A stretch of DNA of 64,000 nt, taken from positions 434,001 through 498,000 of the forward strand of contig CBDDFL010000002.1 in assembly GCA_965227095.1 (NCBI GenBank). The letters run 5' to 3'. Of this stretch, positions 7,325 through 16,684 are shown one piece after another. Each line of letters opens with the position of its first letter. The first letter of the stretch is position 1. The stretch is from JANQMY01 sp965227095 (lineage in GTDB: Bacteria; Pseudomonadota; Alphaproteobacteria; JANQMY01). Below the pieces are notes generated by a model. That model searched no databases and was not told the origin of the DNA. It saw only the letters and a program-made list of their open reading frames with translations. Made by a program: the position numbers and the translations under genes.

Positions 7325-7545
7325 AATGTTCATCGTCGGAAACGCCGGAGCTTGATGACATTCCGGCCGGTGTTCAAACACCAGCCAAGAGAAGGCAGGG
7401 AACGCTTGGTGAATTAGGCGTTGTTGCCGCCCTCTCCTTCAACACGCATCAGCTCAACTGTCACATCGCAGAGTGAGACGAATGGGGTGGATGAAAGAGA
7501 GTGAGTAGAGATGTGGGTTGCGACGAACTATCAATGTCAGCGAAC

Positions 7546-9055
7546 GGCCGATAGCGTTGACAAACTCGCGCAGGAGTTCGATTTGCGTCATCATTTGCCG
7601 ATATCGGGTTCTTTCTTTTTCGGTTTTCCTTCAGTTTGCGGCATATATCGCTAGCTTTCTGAGGTTTTGGACGGCAGCGGCGAGCGTGAACTCATCGCGT
7701 GCTCCCGTAGGACCGCGCAGTCTCAGTCGATCTAGCTTCATGATCCGCTTCAAATGAGCAAAGCTCATCTCGACTTTCTTTCGATCTCGTCGTGATTGCT
7801 CGTATTCGACTGTTTTCATAATTTGCCTAACCAAATCCCTTGAGGCTTCATGGATGTGTCGGATGATTTTGCGTCCAGCTATGCCGGGACAACATTTTGG
7901 TTTCAGGGGACAGCTGTCGCATTCTGCTTTTGTAGCGCGATAGTTACGAATGCCGCTCTTTGGTATCTCGCTTCGTGGGACTTTGAAGTTGCGGCGATAC
8001 TGTTTGAGTAGTTTGCCCGCCGGACAAGTATAGCTGTTTGTCTTGGCATCATAGACGAACTCTTTGTGATGGAAGATGCCGTCACGCGGTGGCCGCTCCC
8101 AAAGCGAGACGTGTGGCTCGATATGTTTTTCCTCAACGATCCAATGAACAAGATCAACGGAGCCATAAGCTGTGTCTCCGATGAAGCGTTTCGGCTTTAA
8201 ACCAAATGCCCGTTCCGTTCGATCAAGCATTGTTCTGGAAGCGTCGACTTCTGCCGACCGGTAAGCCGTTGTTGGCTCTACATCGACAATGACAGAATGC
8301 TCAACATCAATGAGATAGTTGGTTGTCCAAGCGAAGTAAGCCTTACCGCCGGACGCTGCCGTCCACCGAGCGCCTGGATCCGTCAACGAAACAGATTTCT
8401 TGGGCGCGTTCTGTAACTCAACCGCCTGAAGATATTCTCTCACCGGCCGGGTTGATAAGGAGGGATCAGACCAATCCACATCATCATCCGCTGGAACAGC
8501 TCTTTGCCTGTTTGCATCGGCTGCGACAATGCTCCCATCAATCGCAAAGCCTTCGCCCGTCACAAGACCTTCGGACATACAACGCATCACAGTTGCCTCA
8601 AACAACGCACGGAACAAACCGCTCTCACGGAAGCAACCGTGGCGGTTCTTAGAAAATGTCGAATGATCTGGAACCGCGTCTTCAAGACCTAACCGGCAAA
8701 ACCAGCGGTAAGCCAAGTTCATATCTACTTCTTCGCACAACCGACGCTCAGAACGAATGCCGTAGCAATACCCAACAATGAGCATGCGGATCATCAATTC
8801 TGGATCGATCGATGGACGGCCTGTATGGCTATAAAACCGTTGTAGATGTCGCCGTAGATCGTCGAACTCAAGAAAACGGTCAATGCGCCGAAGTAAGTGG
8901 TCCGCAGGCACCTTCTTATCTAGCGAGAACGAATAGAAGAGCTTGTCGCCATCATCCGTAAGCCGACCCATCATGACTTAGCCTCCTCAAACCCGTTCTT
9001 GAGAAGGAATCACTGTTCGGTCAAAAACGCTTCTACTTTTTCAACACTATCGGCC
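7546..9055 (-). mobile_element. IS1182-family insertion sequence
   Basis: A single full-length transposase gene is flanked by imperfect terminal inverted repeats: GGCCGATAGCGTTGA at 7546-7560 and TCAACACTATCGGCC at 9041-9055 (one mismatch when inverted). Total length is about 1.51 kb, normal for the family. I could not find a convincing target-site duplication. It separates the integrase remnant from the cus genes. Confidence 0.8.
7631..8974 (-). CDS. IS1182-family transposase
   Basis: A 447-residue DDE transposase. The N-terminal region (FYSFSLDKKVPADHLLRRID ... HTGRPSIDPELMIRMLIVGY) is the typical DNA-binding domain of IS5/IS1182 transposases. The catalytic core includes GFAIDGSIV (first Asp), RFIGDTAYGS (second Asp) and the C-terminal Y...R...E signature in RRDRKKVEMSFAHLKR. 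Four Cys in CDSCPLKPKCCPG form a zinc-ribbon-like insert usual for the family. No frameshift; probably active. Confidence 0.92.
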   Translation of the reverse strand: MMGRLTDDGDKLFYSFSLDKKVPADHLLRRIDRFLEFDDLRRHLQRFYSHTGRPSIDPELMIRMLIVGYCYGIRSERRLCEEVDMNLAYRWFCRLGLEDAVPDHSTFSKNRHGCFRESGLFRALFEATVMRCMSEGLVTGEGFAIDGSIVAADANRQRAVPADDDVDWSDPSLSTRPVREYLQAVELQNAPKKSVSLTDPGARWTAASGGKAYFAWTTNYLIDVEHSVIVDVEPTTAYRSAEVDASRTMLDRTERAFGLKPKRFIGDTAYGSVDLVHWIVEEKHIEPHVSLWERPPRDGIFHHKEFVYDAKTNSYTCPAGKLLKQYRRNFKVPRSEIPKSGIRNYRATKAECDSCPLKPKCCPGIAGRKIIRHIHEASRDLVRQIMKTVEYEQSRRDRKKVEMSFAHLKRIMKLDRLRLRGPTGARDEFTLAAAVQNLRKLAIYAAN

Positions 9056-9122
9056 CAAAAGCGACTTTCCCGACTTGTAATGTGAGTGTCCGAACTTAAT
9101 TCGAATTAGGGCTTTGCTGGCC

Positions 9123-12100
9123 TCATCCAAAATCCTCGCCTTTTGTCAGGCTATAAATGGCCGGTATAACAATTAGGGTGAGAAGGGTGGAAGACACCAT
9201 GCCCCCGATCATCGGCACGGCGATGCGCTGCATCACTTCCGAGCCAGTCCCGGTGATCCACAGGATCGGCAAGAGACCGCCCAGAATTGTAAAGACCGTC
9301 ATGAGTTTTGGCCGCACACGTCCTACGGCGCCCTCCATGATCGCTGCATTGAAATCCGTGAGGGACAACGGGCCACCCCCGGTTTTTTCTTTTGCATGTT
9401 TGAGGGCCTGATTGAGATAGAGCAGCATCACAATACCGGTCTCCGCCGCAACGCCTGCAAGCGCAATAAAGCCAACCACGGATGCGACGCTCATATTGAA
9501 GCCCATCCAATACATGAGCCACAGACCGCCGGTGAGGGCAAACGGCACCGAGAGCAGGACGATGAAGGTTTCCTTCAGCGTGCGGAAATAAAAATAGAGC
9601 AAAAACACTATCGCCAGAAGCGTTGCCGGGACGACAATCTCAAGCCGGTCCTGCGCGCGCTGCAGATATTCAAACTGTCCGCTCCATACGGTCCGGTACC
9701 CGGTGGGAAGAGCAACACCTTCTGCAACAGCCTTACGCGCATCGGCCACGTAGCCGCCTAGATCGCGCCCGCGAATATCGACATAGACATAAACCACCGG
9801 CACGCCGTCTTCTGTGCGCACCATCGTGGGGCCCCTTGATCGTTCAATGGAGGCGATCTCGCCCAAAGGAATGGCGGCACCGCCTTTGGCCGAGACCAGC
9901 ACCTGCCGGGCAATTGCTTGCGGGTCGCTGCGCACGGCATGCGGATAACGCAGCACCACGTCATAGCGCTCGCGGCCCTCGACGGTGGTGGTCAGCGTCT
10001 GCGCGCCAAGCGCCATGGCAACCGTTTTTTGCACATCCTCCATTGACAACCCGTAGCGCGCGATCCGCGCCCGGTCGGGACGAATGTCGAGAAAGTAGCC
10101 GCCATTCACCCGTTCGGCGTAGGCGGACGCCGTGCCTTCGACGCCGCGCAGGGTCGCCTCGATTTCCGTTGCAAGCCGTTCCAGTTCTTTGAAATCGGAA
10201 CCAAACACCTTGACGCCCACAGGCGTGCGAATGCCCGTTGACAGCATATCGATGCGGGCCTTGATCGGCATTGTCCATGCATTGGAAACACCGGGGAACT
10301 GAAGCGCCGCGTCCATTTCGGCGATCAGATCGTCAAGGCTCATTCCATTGCGCCACTGTTTTTGCGGTTTGAGATTGATGACCGTTTCAAACATTTCCAT
10401 CGGCGCGGGGTCGGTGGCTGTCTGGGCGCGTCCGGCCTTGCCCCAGACTGAGGCAACTTCCGGGAACGACTTGATGATCTTGTTCTGGGTCTGCAAAAGT
10501 TCGGCGGCCTTGGTGACGGACAGGCCGGGCAATGTTGTCGGCATGTAAAACAAAGTGCCTTCATTCAGATTGGGCATGAATTCCGTGCCGATGCGCGTCA
10601 GGGGCATGACGGATATGCCAAGCAGGAGGACGGCCAGTGCGATTGTCAGCAGCCGTGTTCGCAAGACCATCCGGATGACGGGCCTGTAGGCGCGCATCAG
10701 AATATTGTTGACCGGGTTCTTGCTTTCAGGAGAAATCCGCCCCCGGATGAACAGCACCATGAGCGCGGGAACAAGCGTGATTGAAAGCAGCGCGGCAGCG
10801 GCCATTGCAAAGGTTTTCGTGGCCGCAAGCGGGCGGAACAGCCGCCCTTCCTGCGCTTCAAGCGCGAAGATCGGCAAAAAAGACACCGTGATAATGAGCA
10901 GGCTGAAAAAAAGCGCTGGGCCCACTTCCTGCGCAGCCCTGATCAATATATCGGCGCGCGGCGTATCAGGGGGCGCATGTTCGAGGCGCTTATGCGCGTT
11001 TTCCACCATGACGATGGCGGCATCGACCATGGCCCCGATTGCAATGGCTATCCCGCCCAGACTCATAATGTTCGAAGGAATGCCCAGCGCATAGGTCACG
11101 CTCAGGGCGATCAATATTCCCACCGGCAGTGTCAGGACCGCGACCAGCGCACTGCGGGCGTGCCAGAGAAATATGAAACATACGAGCGCAACGACTATGC
11201 TTTCCTCACTCAGCGTTTGCACCAGCGTGTTAATCGCCCGGTGGATCAGCTCGGAGCGGTCATAGACCTCGACAATTTCCGTGCCCGGCGGCAGGCTCGG
11301 GGCCAGCGCGGCCAGTTCTTTTTTGACGTTGTCGATAACGTCCAGCGCGTTCGCGCTCTGTCTTTGGAGCGCGATGCCGCTGGCGACTTCGCCTTCTCCG
11401 TTCATTTCGGCTATGCCGCGCCGCGCATCCGGCGCGAGTTCGATACGCGCAACGTCGCGCAGGCGAACGGGCGTACCGCCGCGCTCTTTCAGGACAATGT
11501 CGGCGATGTCATTTACGCCTTTAAGGTAGCCGCGCCCCCTGATCATGAATTCGGTCTCGGCAAGCTCAATGGAGCGGCCTCCCACATCCATATTGCTCGC
11601 ACGCACCGCCCGGCTTACATCGTCGAGCGTCAGTCCGGCATGTTTGACGAGATGCGGATCGACCGTGATGACATATTGCCGGACAAACCCGCCCACGCTC
11701 GCCACTTCCGCAACCCCCTCGGCTCTGGAGAGGGCAAAACGTGCGTGCCAGTCCTGCAGACTTCTTAAGTCGGCGAGATTTTGTGTCGAGGATTTCAGCG
11801 CGTATTGGTAGACCCATCCGACGCCCGTCGCGTCTGGTCCAAGAACCGGCGTGACGCTTTCCGGCATGGCCCTCGCCGCCGCATTCAGATATTCCAGCAC
11901 ACGGCTGCGCGCCCAGTAAAGATCGGTCCCGTCCTCGAATATGATGTAGACGAATGAAACGCCGAAAAATGAAAATCCGCGCACGACTCGCGCACGCGGC
12001 ACGTTCAACATCGCGCTCGACAGCGGGTAGGTCACCTGATCCTCAATGACTTGCGGGGCCTGACCGTTGTAATCGGTTACGATGATCACTTGCGTATCGG

Positions 12101-12227
12101 ACAGGTCGGGGATCGCATCGAGCGAAATCCGCGACATGGCATAAAGCCCGGTCAGTACGGCAACCAAGGTGGCCAGCAGGACAAAGACGGTGTTGCGCGC
12201 CGACCAGTCGATGATACGCGCGATCAT
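9123..12227 (-). CDS. cusA: CusA-type copper/silver RND efflux permease
   Basis: A 1034-residue inner-membrane proton/metal antiporter of the HME-RND group with two large periplasmic loops and 12 expected membrane helices. Copper/silver specificity is supported by the CusA-type stretches EGTLFYMPTTLPG, APMEMFETVI and WTMPIKARIDMLSTG, which hold methionines at the places of the known metal-binding triad. The TM4 motif is SLGGIAIAIGAMVDAAIVMVEN as in CusA, not the DFGxxVD form of Czc pumps. It overlaps cusB by 4 bp (ATGA), so the two are translationally coupled. No cusC-like gene adjoins it. Confidence 0.93.
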   Translation of the reverse strand: MIARIIDWSARNTVFVLLATLVAVLTGLYAMSRISLDAIPDLSDTQVIIVTDYNGQAPQVIEDQVTYPLSSAMLNVPRARVVRGFSFFGVSFVYIIFEDGTDLYWARSRVLEYLNAAARAMPESVTPVLGPDATGVGWVYQYALKSSTQNLADLRSLQDWHARFALSRAEGVAEVASVGGFVRQYVITVDPHLVKHAGLTLDDVSRAVRASNMDVGGRSIELAETEFMIRGRGYLKGVNDIADIVLKERGGTPVRLRDVARIELAPDARRGIAEMNGEGEVASGIALQRQSANALDVIDNVKKELAALAPSLPPGTEIVEVYDRSELIHRAINTLVQTLSEESIVVALVCFIFLWHARSALVAVLTLPVGILIALSVTYALGIPSNIMSLGGIAIAIGAMVDAAIVMVENAHKRLEHAPPDTPRADILIRAAQEVGPALFFSLLIITVSFLPIFALEAQEGRLFRPLAATKTFAMAAAALLSITLVPALMVLFIRGRISPESKNPVNNILMRAYRPVIRMVLRTRLLTIALAVLLLGISVMPLTRIGTEFMPNLNEGTLFYMPTTLPGLSVTKAAELLQTQNKIIKSFPEVASVWGKAGRAQTATDPAPMEMFETVINLKPQKQWRNGMSLDDLIAEMDAALQFPGVSNAWTMPIKARIDMLSTGIRTPVGVKVFGSDFKELERLATEIEATLRGVEGTASAYAERVNGGYFLDIRPDRARIARYGLSMEDVQKTVAMALGAQTLTTTVEGRERYDVVLRYPHAVRSDPQAIARQVLVSAKGGAAIPLGEIASIERSRGPTMVRTEDGVPVVYVYVDIRGRDLGGYVADARKAVAEGVALPTGYRTVWSGQFEYLQRAQDRLEIVVPATLLAIVFLLYFYFRTLKETFIVLLSVPFALTGGLWLMYWMGFNMSVASVVGFIALAGVAAETGIVMLLYLNQALKHAKEKTGGGPLSLTDFNAAIMEGAVGRVRPKLMTVFTILGGLLPILWITGTGSEVMQRIAVPMIGGMVSSTLLTLIVIPAIYSLTKGEDFG

Positions 12228-13778
12228 TGCGCGTCCTCCCCGGCCGAAAACGCCGCCAGAGCTGCCTGAAGATTGCTTTCCGCATCGATCAGGAACGTGC
12301 CGGAGACGACGATCTCTTCGCCCTCTTCAAGGCCTTCGATCACTTCAAGGAAATCGCCGGCCCGCGCGCCCAGTGTGAGATCACGCGGCTCGAATGCGCC
12401 TTCACCGGCGCTTACAAAAGCGACCGTGCGCGTACCGTCATCGATCACCGCGCTGGCCGGAACCACCAACACCGGCCCGTCGCCGACCGGCGCTTCGATG
12501 GCCGTGTGGGCAAACTGGCCGATCTTGAGCGCGCCATCTTCGTTTGAAACCGCAATCCGCGCGCGCCCCGAACGGGTCGCCATGTTCATGTCCGGATAAA
12601 TAAACTCAAGCCGTCCTTCAAGGTTTTCGTCCAGCGCTCCGGGCAGATGCAGGTGCACTTTCTGGCCCACACGCAATGCGGCCATGTCCTGCTCGGGTAC
12701 TTCGGCCATCACCCAAACCGTGGACAGGTCGGCGATTTTGAACAGCATGTCGCCTGAGTCAAAGCGCAGACCGTCGAGCGCTGTTTTTTCAAGTACGGTA
12801 CCGCTAAAAGGCGCCTTAAAAGTCAAGCTACGGAAATTGTTGTCGCCCCTCGCAATACGGTCAATATCGCTTGCCGGTACGTCGAACAGGCGCAGGCCCT
12901 GTTTGATCCGCGCATATTCCCTTGGCCGGTCGGCAACCGCGTGCACATCGATCAGCATATTGATGAGGTCTGCGCTTTCGATCCAGGCCTGCATCAATGT
13001 CTGGCCGGATTCAACCTTCACGCCGGTTTCGCGGACATCAAGCCGCTCAACAAAGCCGTCGAACTTAGGCGTGACTAAGTGCGATGCGCGTTTCATCAGG
13101 GGCGATCATGCCTGCCCCCCGAACGATCTTTGTGAGTTTGCGGCGTTCTACGAGCGCGGTGCGCACCCCCGAGCGCTGGATTTTTTCAATGCTGACCCGC
13201 ACCGTGCCGGGCGTTCCCGATAGCTCATCCTCGTAGACCGGAATATAATCCATGCCCATCGTATCTTTTTTGGGCACCTTGGAAATGTCTGGCAGACCCA
13301 TCGGATTGCGGTAGTAGGCGATCTTGCGCTGACCGCTTTTTGGGTGTTGGGCCTTCGCAGTATCCTTTGAAGCCACAGCCGTCAGGATTAGCTCGCCGGT
13401 GACGGTCTCCGCGCTTCCGGCGATTGCCGCCTCAAGCCGCAGGGCCCAGCGCCCGGCCATGGCGATATTGGCCCCGAGTGCGATTGTGCCGGGATCGGGA
13501 GAGTCTTTCCGGACAAGCGTGGCTTCCATCGCCGCCATATTGTCGGGGCCCATGTCAAGGCGCATGGATTGAAGTTCGATTGTCTTTGCCGGGACGGTCT
13601 TGCCGTCCGGGTCAATGAGGCGGACCGCAACCGGAACATTGTCGCCGACCTTTATCTCGCCGGTGACGGCTTCAAAGCGGTAAGTGTTTTCCTGCGCGCC
13701 CGCCCAAGACAAGGCGAGGGCAAGCGTTATCAGTGCGGCGAGAATCGCAGCCGCGCGCGCTCTGGCTAAATAAGCCAT
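12224..13778 (-). pseudogene. cusB: CusB-type periplasmic adaptor, frameshifted
   Basis: Two overlapping frames together make one adaptor of about 518 residues. The upstream part (13778-13065) has a signal peptide, a domain of unknown role, and the metal-binding YYRNPMGLPDISKVPKKDTMGMDYIPVYEDE-like segment; it runs to DETRIALSHA and stops. The downstream part (from about 13096 to 12224) continues HLVTPKFDGFVERLDV with the barrel-sandwich, helical hairpin and beta-barrel domains. One surplus base near 13075-13082 explains the break. It may be a real mutation or a sequencing error. If real, the Cus pump lacks its adaptor. AGGAGG precedes the first ATG. Confidence 0.8.
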
Positions 13779-13845
13779 GAATTCCTCCTATTTCGGATCG
13801 TGATGTTGGCGAAGAGCTGGCGCAAGCCATGCTTTCCGTTAACGT

Positions 13846-14232
13846 TCAGATCCGTTTCGGAGGACGTATCGGTGGAGAATCTACGCGGCCATGCCACGCG
13901 TCGGAGAGGTGAAAGACGGCAGCCTTGCCAAGATCGGCCCGCGCAAATGTTGCCGGACTGCCGAGCTGCACCGGCAGTTTCCCGCAAGCGGTCATGCAGG
14001 ATGCAGAGCCGTTACATTCCTTGCTGTTTGTATCGTCGCATTCATCACAGCACGGATCATGGGAAGGTCCGGCTCCTTCACTCATTTCCATTTGCGCTGA
14101 TAGTTCCATAACGGCGCCCATAGCTGGAGCCTGCATGAAGACAAGTGTCACAGATAACGCTGTCAGAACCGCCGCCCACCGGAATTGGAGGGCAAGATTT
14201 TGCAGGAAGCCTGAACGGTTTATCGCATACAT
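13846..14232 (-). CDS. small secreted or membrane-anchored Cys/Met-rich protein
   Basis: A 128-residue protein with a hydrophobic N-terminal segment (RWAAVLTALSVTLVFMQAPAMGA) that reads as a signal peptide. A Met/Glu stretch (MELSAQMEMSEG) and a Cys/His/Asp cluster (HDPCCDECDD ... CNGSASCMTACG) follow and could bind metal. It lies 67 bp upstream of cusB on the same strand. A TATACT hexamer (14239-14244) only 7 bp before the ATG suggests a leaderless transcript. A role in periplasmic copper binding is inferred from composition and context. Confidence 0.6.
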   Translation of the reverse strand: MYAINRSGFLQNLALQFRWAAVLTALSVTLVFMQAPAMGAVMELSAQMEMSEGAGPSHDPCCDECDDTNSKECNGSASCMTACGKLPVQLGSPATFARADLGKAAVFHLSDAWHGRVDSPPIRPPKRI

Positions 14233-14303
14233 GTCATCAGTATAGCACAGATTTATGAGGCGTTGCTAAACGAATTGACAATCGGATCGGCGCGCTAATA
14301 CCG

Positions 14304-14702
14304 TTAACCGGACAGCGCCTGTATTATCGCGCAGTCAGTTGAATCCCCGCGCTCGCAGCGTTTTGATACTTCCGTCAGCTTCTTTTCAAGCCTTTTAAGG
14401 TCCTTCATCTTCGCGCGCACATCCTGAAGATGCGCCTGCGCGATCTCGTAGACCTGAGCGCAATTCGGTTCATTGTCCTCGATCCCCAGCATCCGCCGTA
14501 TGTCGTCCAGCGGAAACCCTAATTCCCTGCCGCGCCTGATAAATCTGAGGCGGGCCTGATGGTCTTCGCCATAGATGCGGTGCCCGCCGTCTTTGCGCGG
14601 CGGCGTGGGCATAAGGCCAATTTTTTCATAATAACGGATGGTCTCGACCTTCACGTCAGTGTGAGCGCTCAGTGTCCCAATTGTGATTTCTTTTCCGTGC
14701 AT
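14304..14702 (-). CDS. merR: MerR-family metal-responsive regulator
   Basis: A 132-residue regulator: winged HTH at residues 5-70 (IGTLSAHTDVKVETIRYYEKIGL), a long dimerisation helix, and cysteines C81, C116 and C124. These nearly match the three Hg-binding cysteines of Tn501 MerR (82, 117, 126), but the last pair is spaced by seven residues rather than eight. It is divergent from merT with a typical MerR operator between them. Mercury is the likely effector because of merT; cadmium/lead/zinc sensors of this family look similar. Confidence 0.85.
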   Translation of the reverse strand: MHGKEITIGTLSAHTDVKVETIRYYEKIGLMPTPPRKDGGHRIYGEDHQARLRFIRRGRELGFPLDDIRRMLGIEDNEPNCAQVYEIAQAHLQDVRAKMKDLKRLEKKLTEVSKRCERGDSTDCAIIQALSG

Positions 14703-14708
14703 TTTTTC

Positions 14709-14739
14709 TTGAACCTATAGTTACTACAGGTATTAGCAT
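14709..14739 (+). promoter_or_regulatory. MerR-type promoter/operator of merT
   Basis: TTGAAC (14709-14714), a 19-bp spacer and TAGCAT (14734-14739). The spacer region carries the dyad ACCTATAGT-T-ACTACAGGT (14713-14731). An over-long spacer with a centred dyad is diagnostic for MerR activation. The expected transcription start falls at or next to the merT ATG at 14746. Confidence 0.75.
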
Positions 14740-14745
14740 GACTCT

Positions 14746-15111
14746 ATGAACGTGGGAAACAACAATATTCGCATACGCATTCGCGAATGGTGGGTCGCGG
14801 GAATCGGCGCCGCAACCGGGTTGGGAGCGCTTATCGGGGCGTCCTGCTGCGTGTTGCCGCTTGTACTGATCAACCTTGGTTTCAGCGCTGCACTCATGTC
14901 CAATTTAGGGTTCTTCGTAAGGGCCAAACCTTATTTCATGGTGTTGACGGTAGCCCTCATTGTCTTGGGTTTAGTTGCTGCGTTTTGGAAGGGTCGCCGC
15001 CCGGGATCCCGTGCAATTGTTCTGCTGAGTGCCGCGTCTGCCTTGGCACTTGGAGCATATATCATGCCCTATTACGAACGGGAGCTATTGCAGTGGATCA
15101 GACAGAGTTAG
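14746..15111 (+). CDS. merT: MerT-like mercuric ion transporter
   Basis: A 121-residue inner-membrane protein with three predicted helices. The first helix ends in GASCCVLPLVLINLG, the vicinal cysteine pair that takes Hg(II) from the periplasm in MerT. The second cysteine pair of classical MerT, in the cytoplasmic loop, is not evident. No merP or merA follows, so the operon is incomplete for reduction of mercury. The gene overlaps the next one by 19 bp. Confidence 0.8.
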   Translation: MNVGNNNIRIRIREWWVAGIGAATGLGALIGASCCVLPLVLINLGFSAALMSNLGFFVRAKPYFMVLTVALIVLGLVAAFWKGRRPGSRAIVLLSAASALALGAYIMPYYERELLQWIRQS

Positions 15112-15320
15112 GCAAAGTGGTTCCACAGTCTACCATCACCTGCCCTGAATGTAGCCATCAATCCACCGATACAATGCCGATGGACGCCTGTCAGTGGTTT
15201 TATGACTGCAAAGGTTGTGGTGCTGTGTTGAAACCTCTGCCGGAGGATTGTTGTGTTTATTGCTCATACGGTGACGTGAAATGCCCGCCAATCCAAGCTG
15301 GGGAAAGTTGCTGTGGATAG
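15093..15320 (+). CDS. GDCCxxCSYG-type cysteine-rich protein linked to merT
   Basis: A 75-residue protein from a GTG at 15093, with GGAG 8 bases upstream. Its zinc-ribbon-like part TCPECSHQ ... CKGCG and the closing EDCCVYCSYGDVKCPPIQ, ending in SCCG, form a cysteine-rich signature that I recall from small proteins beside merT genes in proteobacteria. Twelve cysteines in 75 residues argue for metal binding. Overlap with merT suggests coupled translation. Its exact biochemical role is not known to me. Confidence 0.75.
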   Translation: MDQTELGKVVPQSTITCPECSHQSTDTMPMDACQWFYDCKGCGAVLKPLPEDCCVYCSYGDVKCPPIQAGESCCG

Positions 15321-15650
15321 TATTTTTCCTATTCAAAGTAATCCGTAAAGGGAAAAACTTGCCGTCACCATGGAAACATGTCGGGTGTTTTCCTTCGTGG
15401 ACAAAGTACAATGACAGACCTGAAGTGGGCGTTTGATGTCGAGCTCTGAAATGTCGTTAATTAGCGAAGCTAAGTAGTCAGTGAGCCCACCGATGTTCGA
15501 CGATCTTCGGTCCAAAGAAGACGTTTGTATATTCAATTTCAATTGTACGAAATCTGACTCTAGTCGGAAGAAACAAAACCCTGATCCCTTTTTTGAAATT
15601 GGCTTTAACATTGCGACGCCACTTTGTTCACTTTTGTTGTTTCTGGTTGG
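15321..15650. other. intergenic stretch, no firm gene
   Basis: Between the mer genes and the convergent methyltransferase gene. A minus-strand frame (15333-15611) includes GGLTDYLASLINDISELDIKRPLQ, which looks protein-like, but it has no good start or ribosome binding site and could be a fragment. No repeat or terminator stands out. Confidence 0.4.
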
Positions 15651-16235
15651 TCAGATGAATCGGCGTGTGCGAGCTTTGTAAGCGACGTATTCATCTCCAT
15701 ATTGTTTCTCTAGCCACGGTTCTTCAAAGAATGGCGCAATCAGATACATCATAGCCCAGAGCAAAAGCAGTATTGAGATGAGTCCATCATTTGCAATCAA
15801 ACCCCAGCCGATCATTCCGACCCAAGTTGCAACATAAATAGGATTGCGGCTCCATTGAAACCAGCCATCGGTTCTAAGCTCAGATTTTTCGCCAAAAGCA
15901 CTGCGCCAACCCATTTGAAACGTGATCCAGAGGGCAAGGCCGAAGCCCGCAACAACCAGCAAAGTTCCAAGCGAGTACTGCCAGATCAACCGATGGTCGG
16001 CCGTTTGCTCAATGGTAAACAGACTAAGCGCGATCAATGGGTACAGATACAATCGAAACAGCCAAACAAAGGTTCCATGTTGCCAGCTCTCTGTGTTTGG
16101 CGGGGGAAAGAACTGTAGAGATTTATCGATGGCAGTCAAAAGTGAAAGAAAGAAAATTGCCACTACACCGGTGAGTGAGGCGACGAAAAAACTCAATCTC
16201 AAAATGGTTTGTAGGTCAAACATCAGATCTCTCAA
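15651..16235 (-). CDS. isoprenylcysteine/phospholipid methyltransferase-like membrane protein
   Basis: A 194-residue integral membrane protein of the ICMT/PEMT superfamily. The family C-terminal signature is present: DGWFQWSRNPIYVATWVGM, then FEEPWLEKQYGDEYVAYKARTRRFI. These residues bind S-adenosylmethionine in characterised members. It overlaps the preceding related gene by 4 bp and is third in a CDF-led operon. The substrate is unknown; such genes often accompany metal-resistance loci. The two tandem homologues may reflect duplication and divergence. Confidence 0.8.
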   Translation of the reverse strand: MRDLMFDLQTILRLSFFVASLTGVVAIFFLSLLTAIDKSLQFFPPPNTESWQHGTFVWLFRLYLYPLIALSLFTIEQTADHRLIWQYSLGTLLVVAGFGLALWITFQMGWRSAFGEKSELRTDGWFQWSRNPIYVATWVGMIGWGLIANDGLISILLLLWAMMYLIAPFFEEPWLEKQYGDEYVAYKARTRRFI

Positions 16236-16684
16236 ATCCAGCGGCGGGTTCGCTCGCAGTAGGCGTCATACGCGGTTCCAAATTTTTCCCTGAGCGCGGT
16301 CTCCTCTGGCTTGATCTGCAGTATTGTCATCGCGACAACGAAGATGGAGGGCGCAACAAAAGCTGCAAAATTCGATAGCAGGAATGCGCCTCCACAAAGC
16401 ATTACCGCCAATCCCAGATACATTGGGTTTCGAGTGAAGCGGTACAGCCCGGTCGTCACCAGTGCTTGGGCTTGCGTTGGGTCGAGCGGGTTGATTGTTG
16501 TTCGTTCGCGAAAAAAAGCTGCAACGGATATCAGAATAATGGACAATCCTCCGACAGTAAGTGCGGTTCCAAACAATAATCCGGCAAACCAAAAATAGTT
16601 GAGACCTTCCGCAAGAAAGGCTAGCCACCAGCCAATTCCAGCGCAGACCGCAAACTGAATAACTGGCGGAATCGGCGCCCTCAT
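16232..16684 (-). CDS. isoprenylcysteine/phospholipid methyltransferase-like membrane protein
   Basis: A 150-residue protein of the same superfamily as its downstream neighbour but shorter, with about four membrane segments. Signature: TTGLYRFTRNPMYLGLAVM followed by KPEETALREKFGTAYDAYCERTRRWI. The start overlaps the CDF stop (16681-16684, ATGA), so translation is coupled to the metal exporter. Function inferred only at the superfamily level. Confidence 0.8.
   Translation of the reverse strand: MRAPIPPVIQFAVCAGIGWWLAFLAEGLNYFWFAGLLFGTALTVGGLSIILISVAAFFRERTTINPLDPTQAQALVTTGLYRFTRNPMYLGLAVMLCGGAFLLSNFAAFVAPSIFVVAMTILQIKPEETALREKFGTAYDAYCERTRRWI

Noticed and set aside
7631..9055. Target-site duplication of the IS1182 element
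   Set aside because: The bases next to the inverted repeats (CGAAC on the left, CAAAA on the right) do not match, so no duplication can be claimed.
10977..11768. 263-codon plus-strand frame inside cusA
   Set aside because: It is antisense to conserved cusA sequence in a GC-rich gene and shows no independent motif.
14304..15320. Complete mercury-reduction operon
   Set aside because: merR, merT and a Cys-rich protein are present, but no merP, merA or merB is visible in the window.
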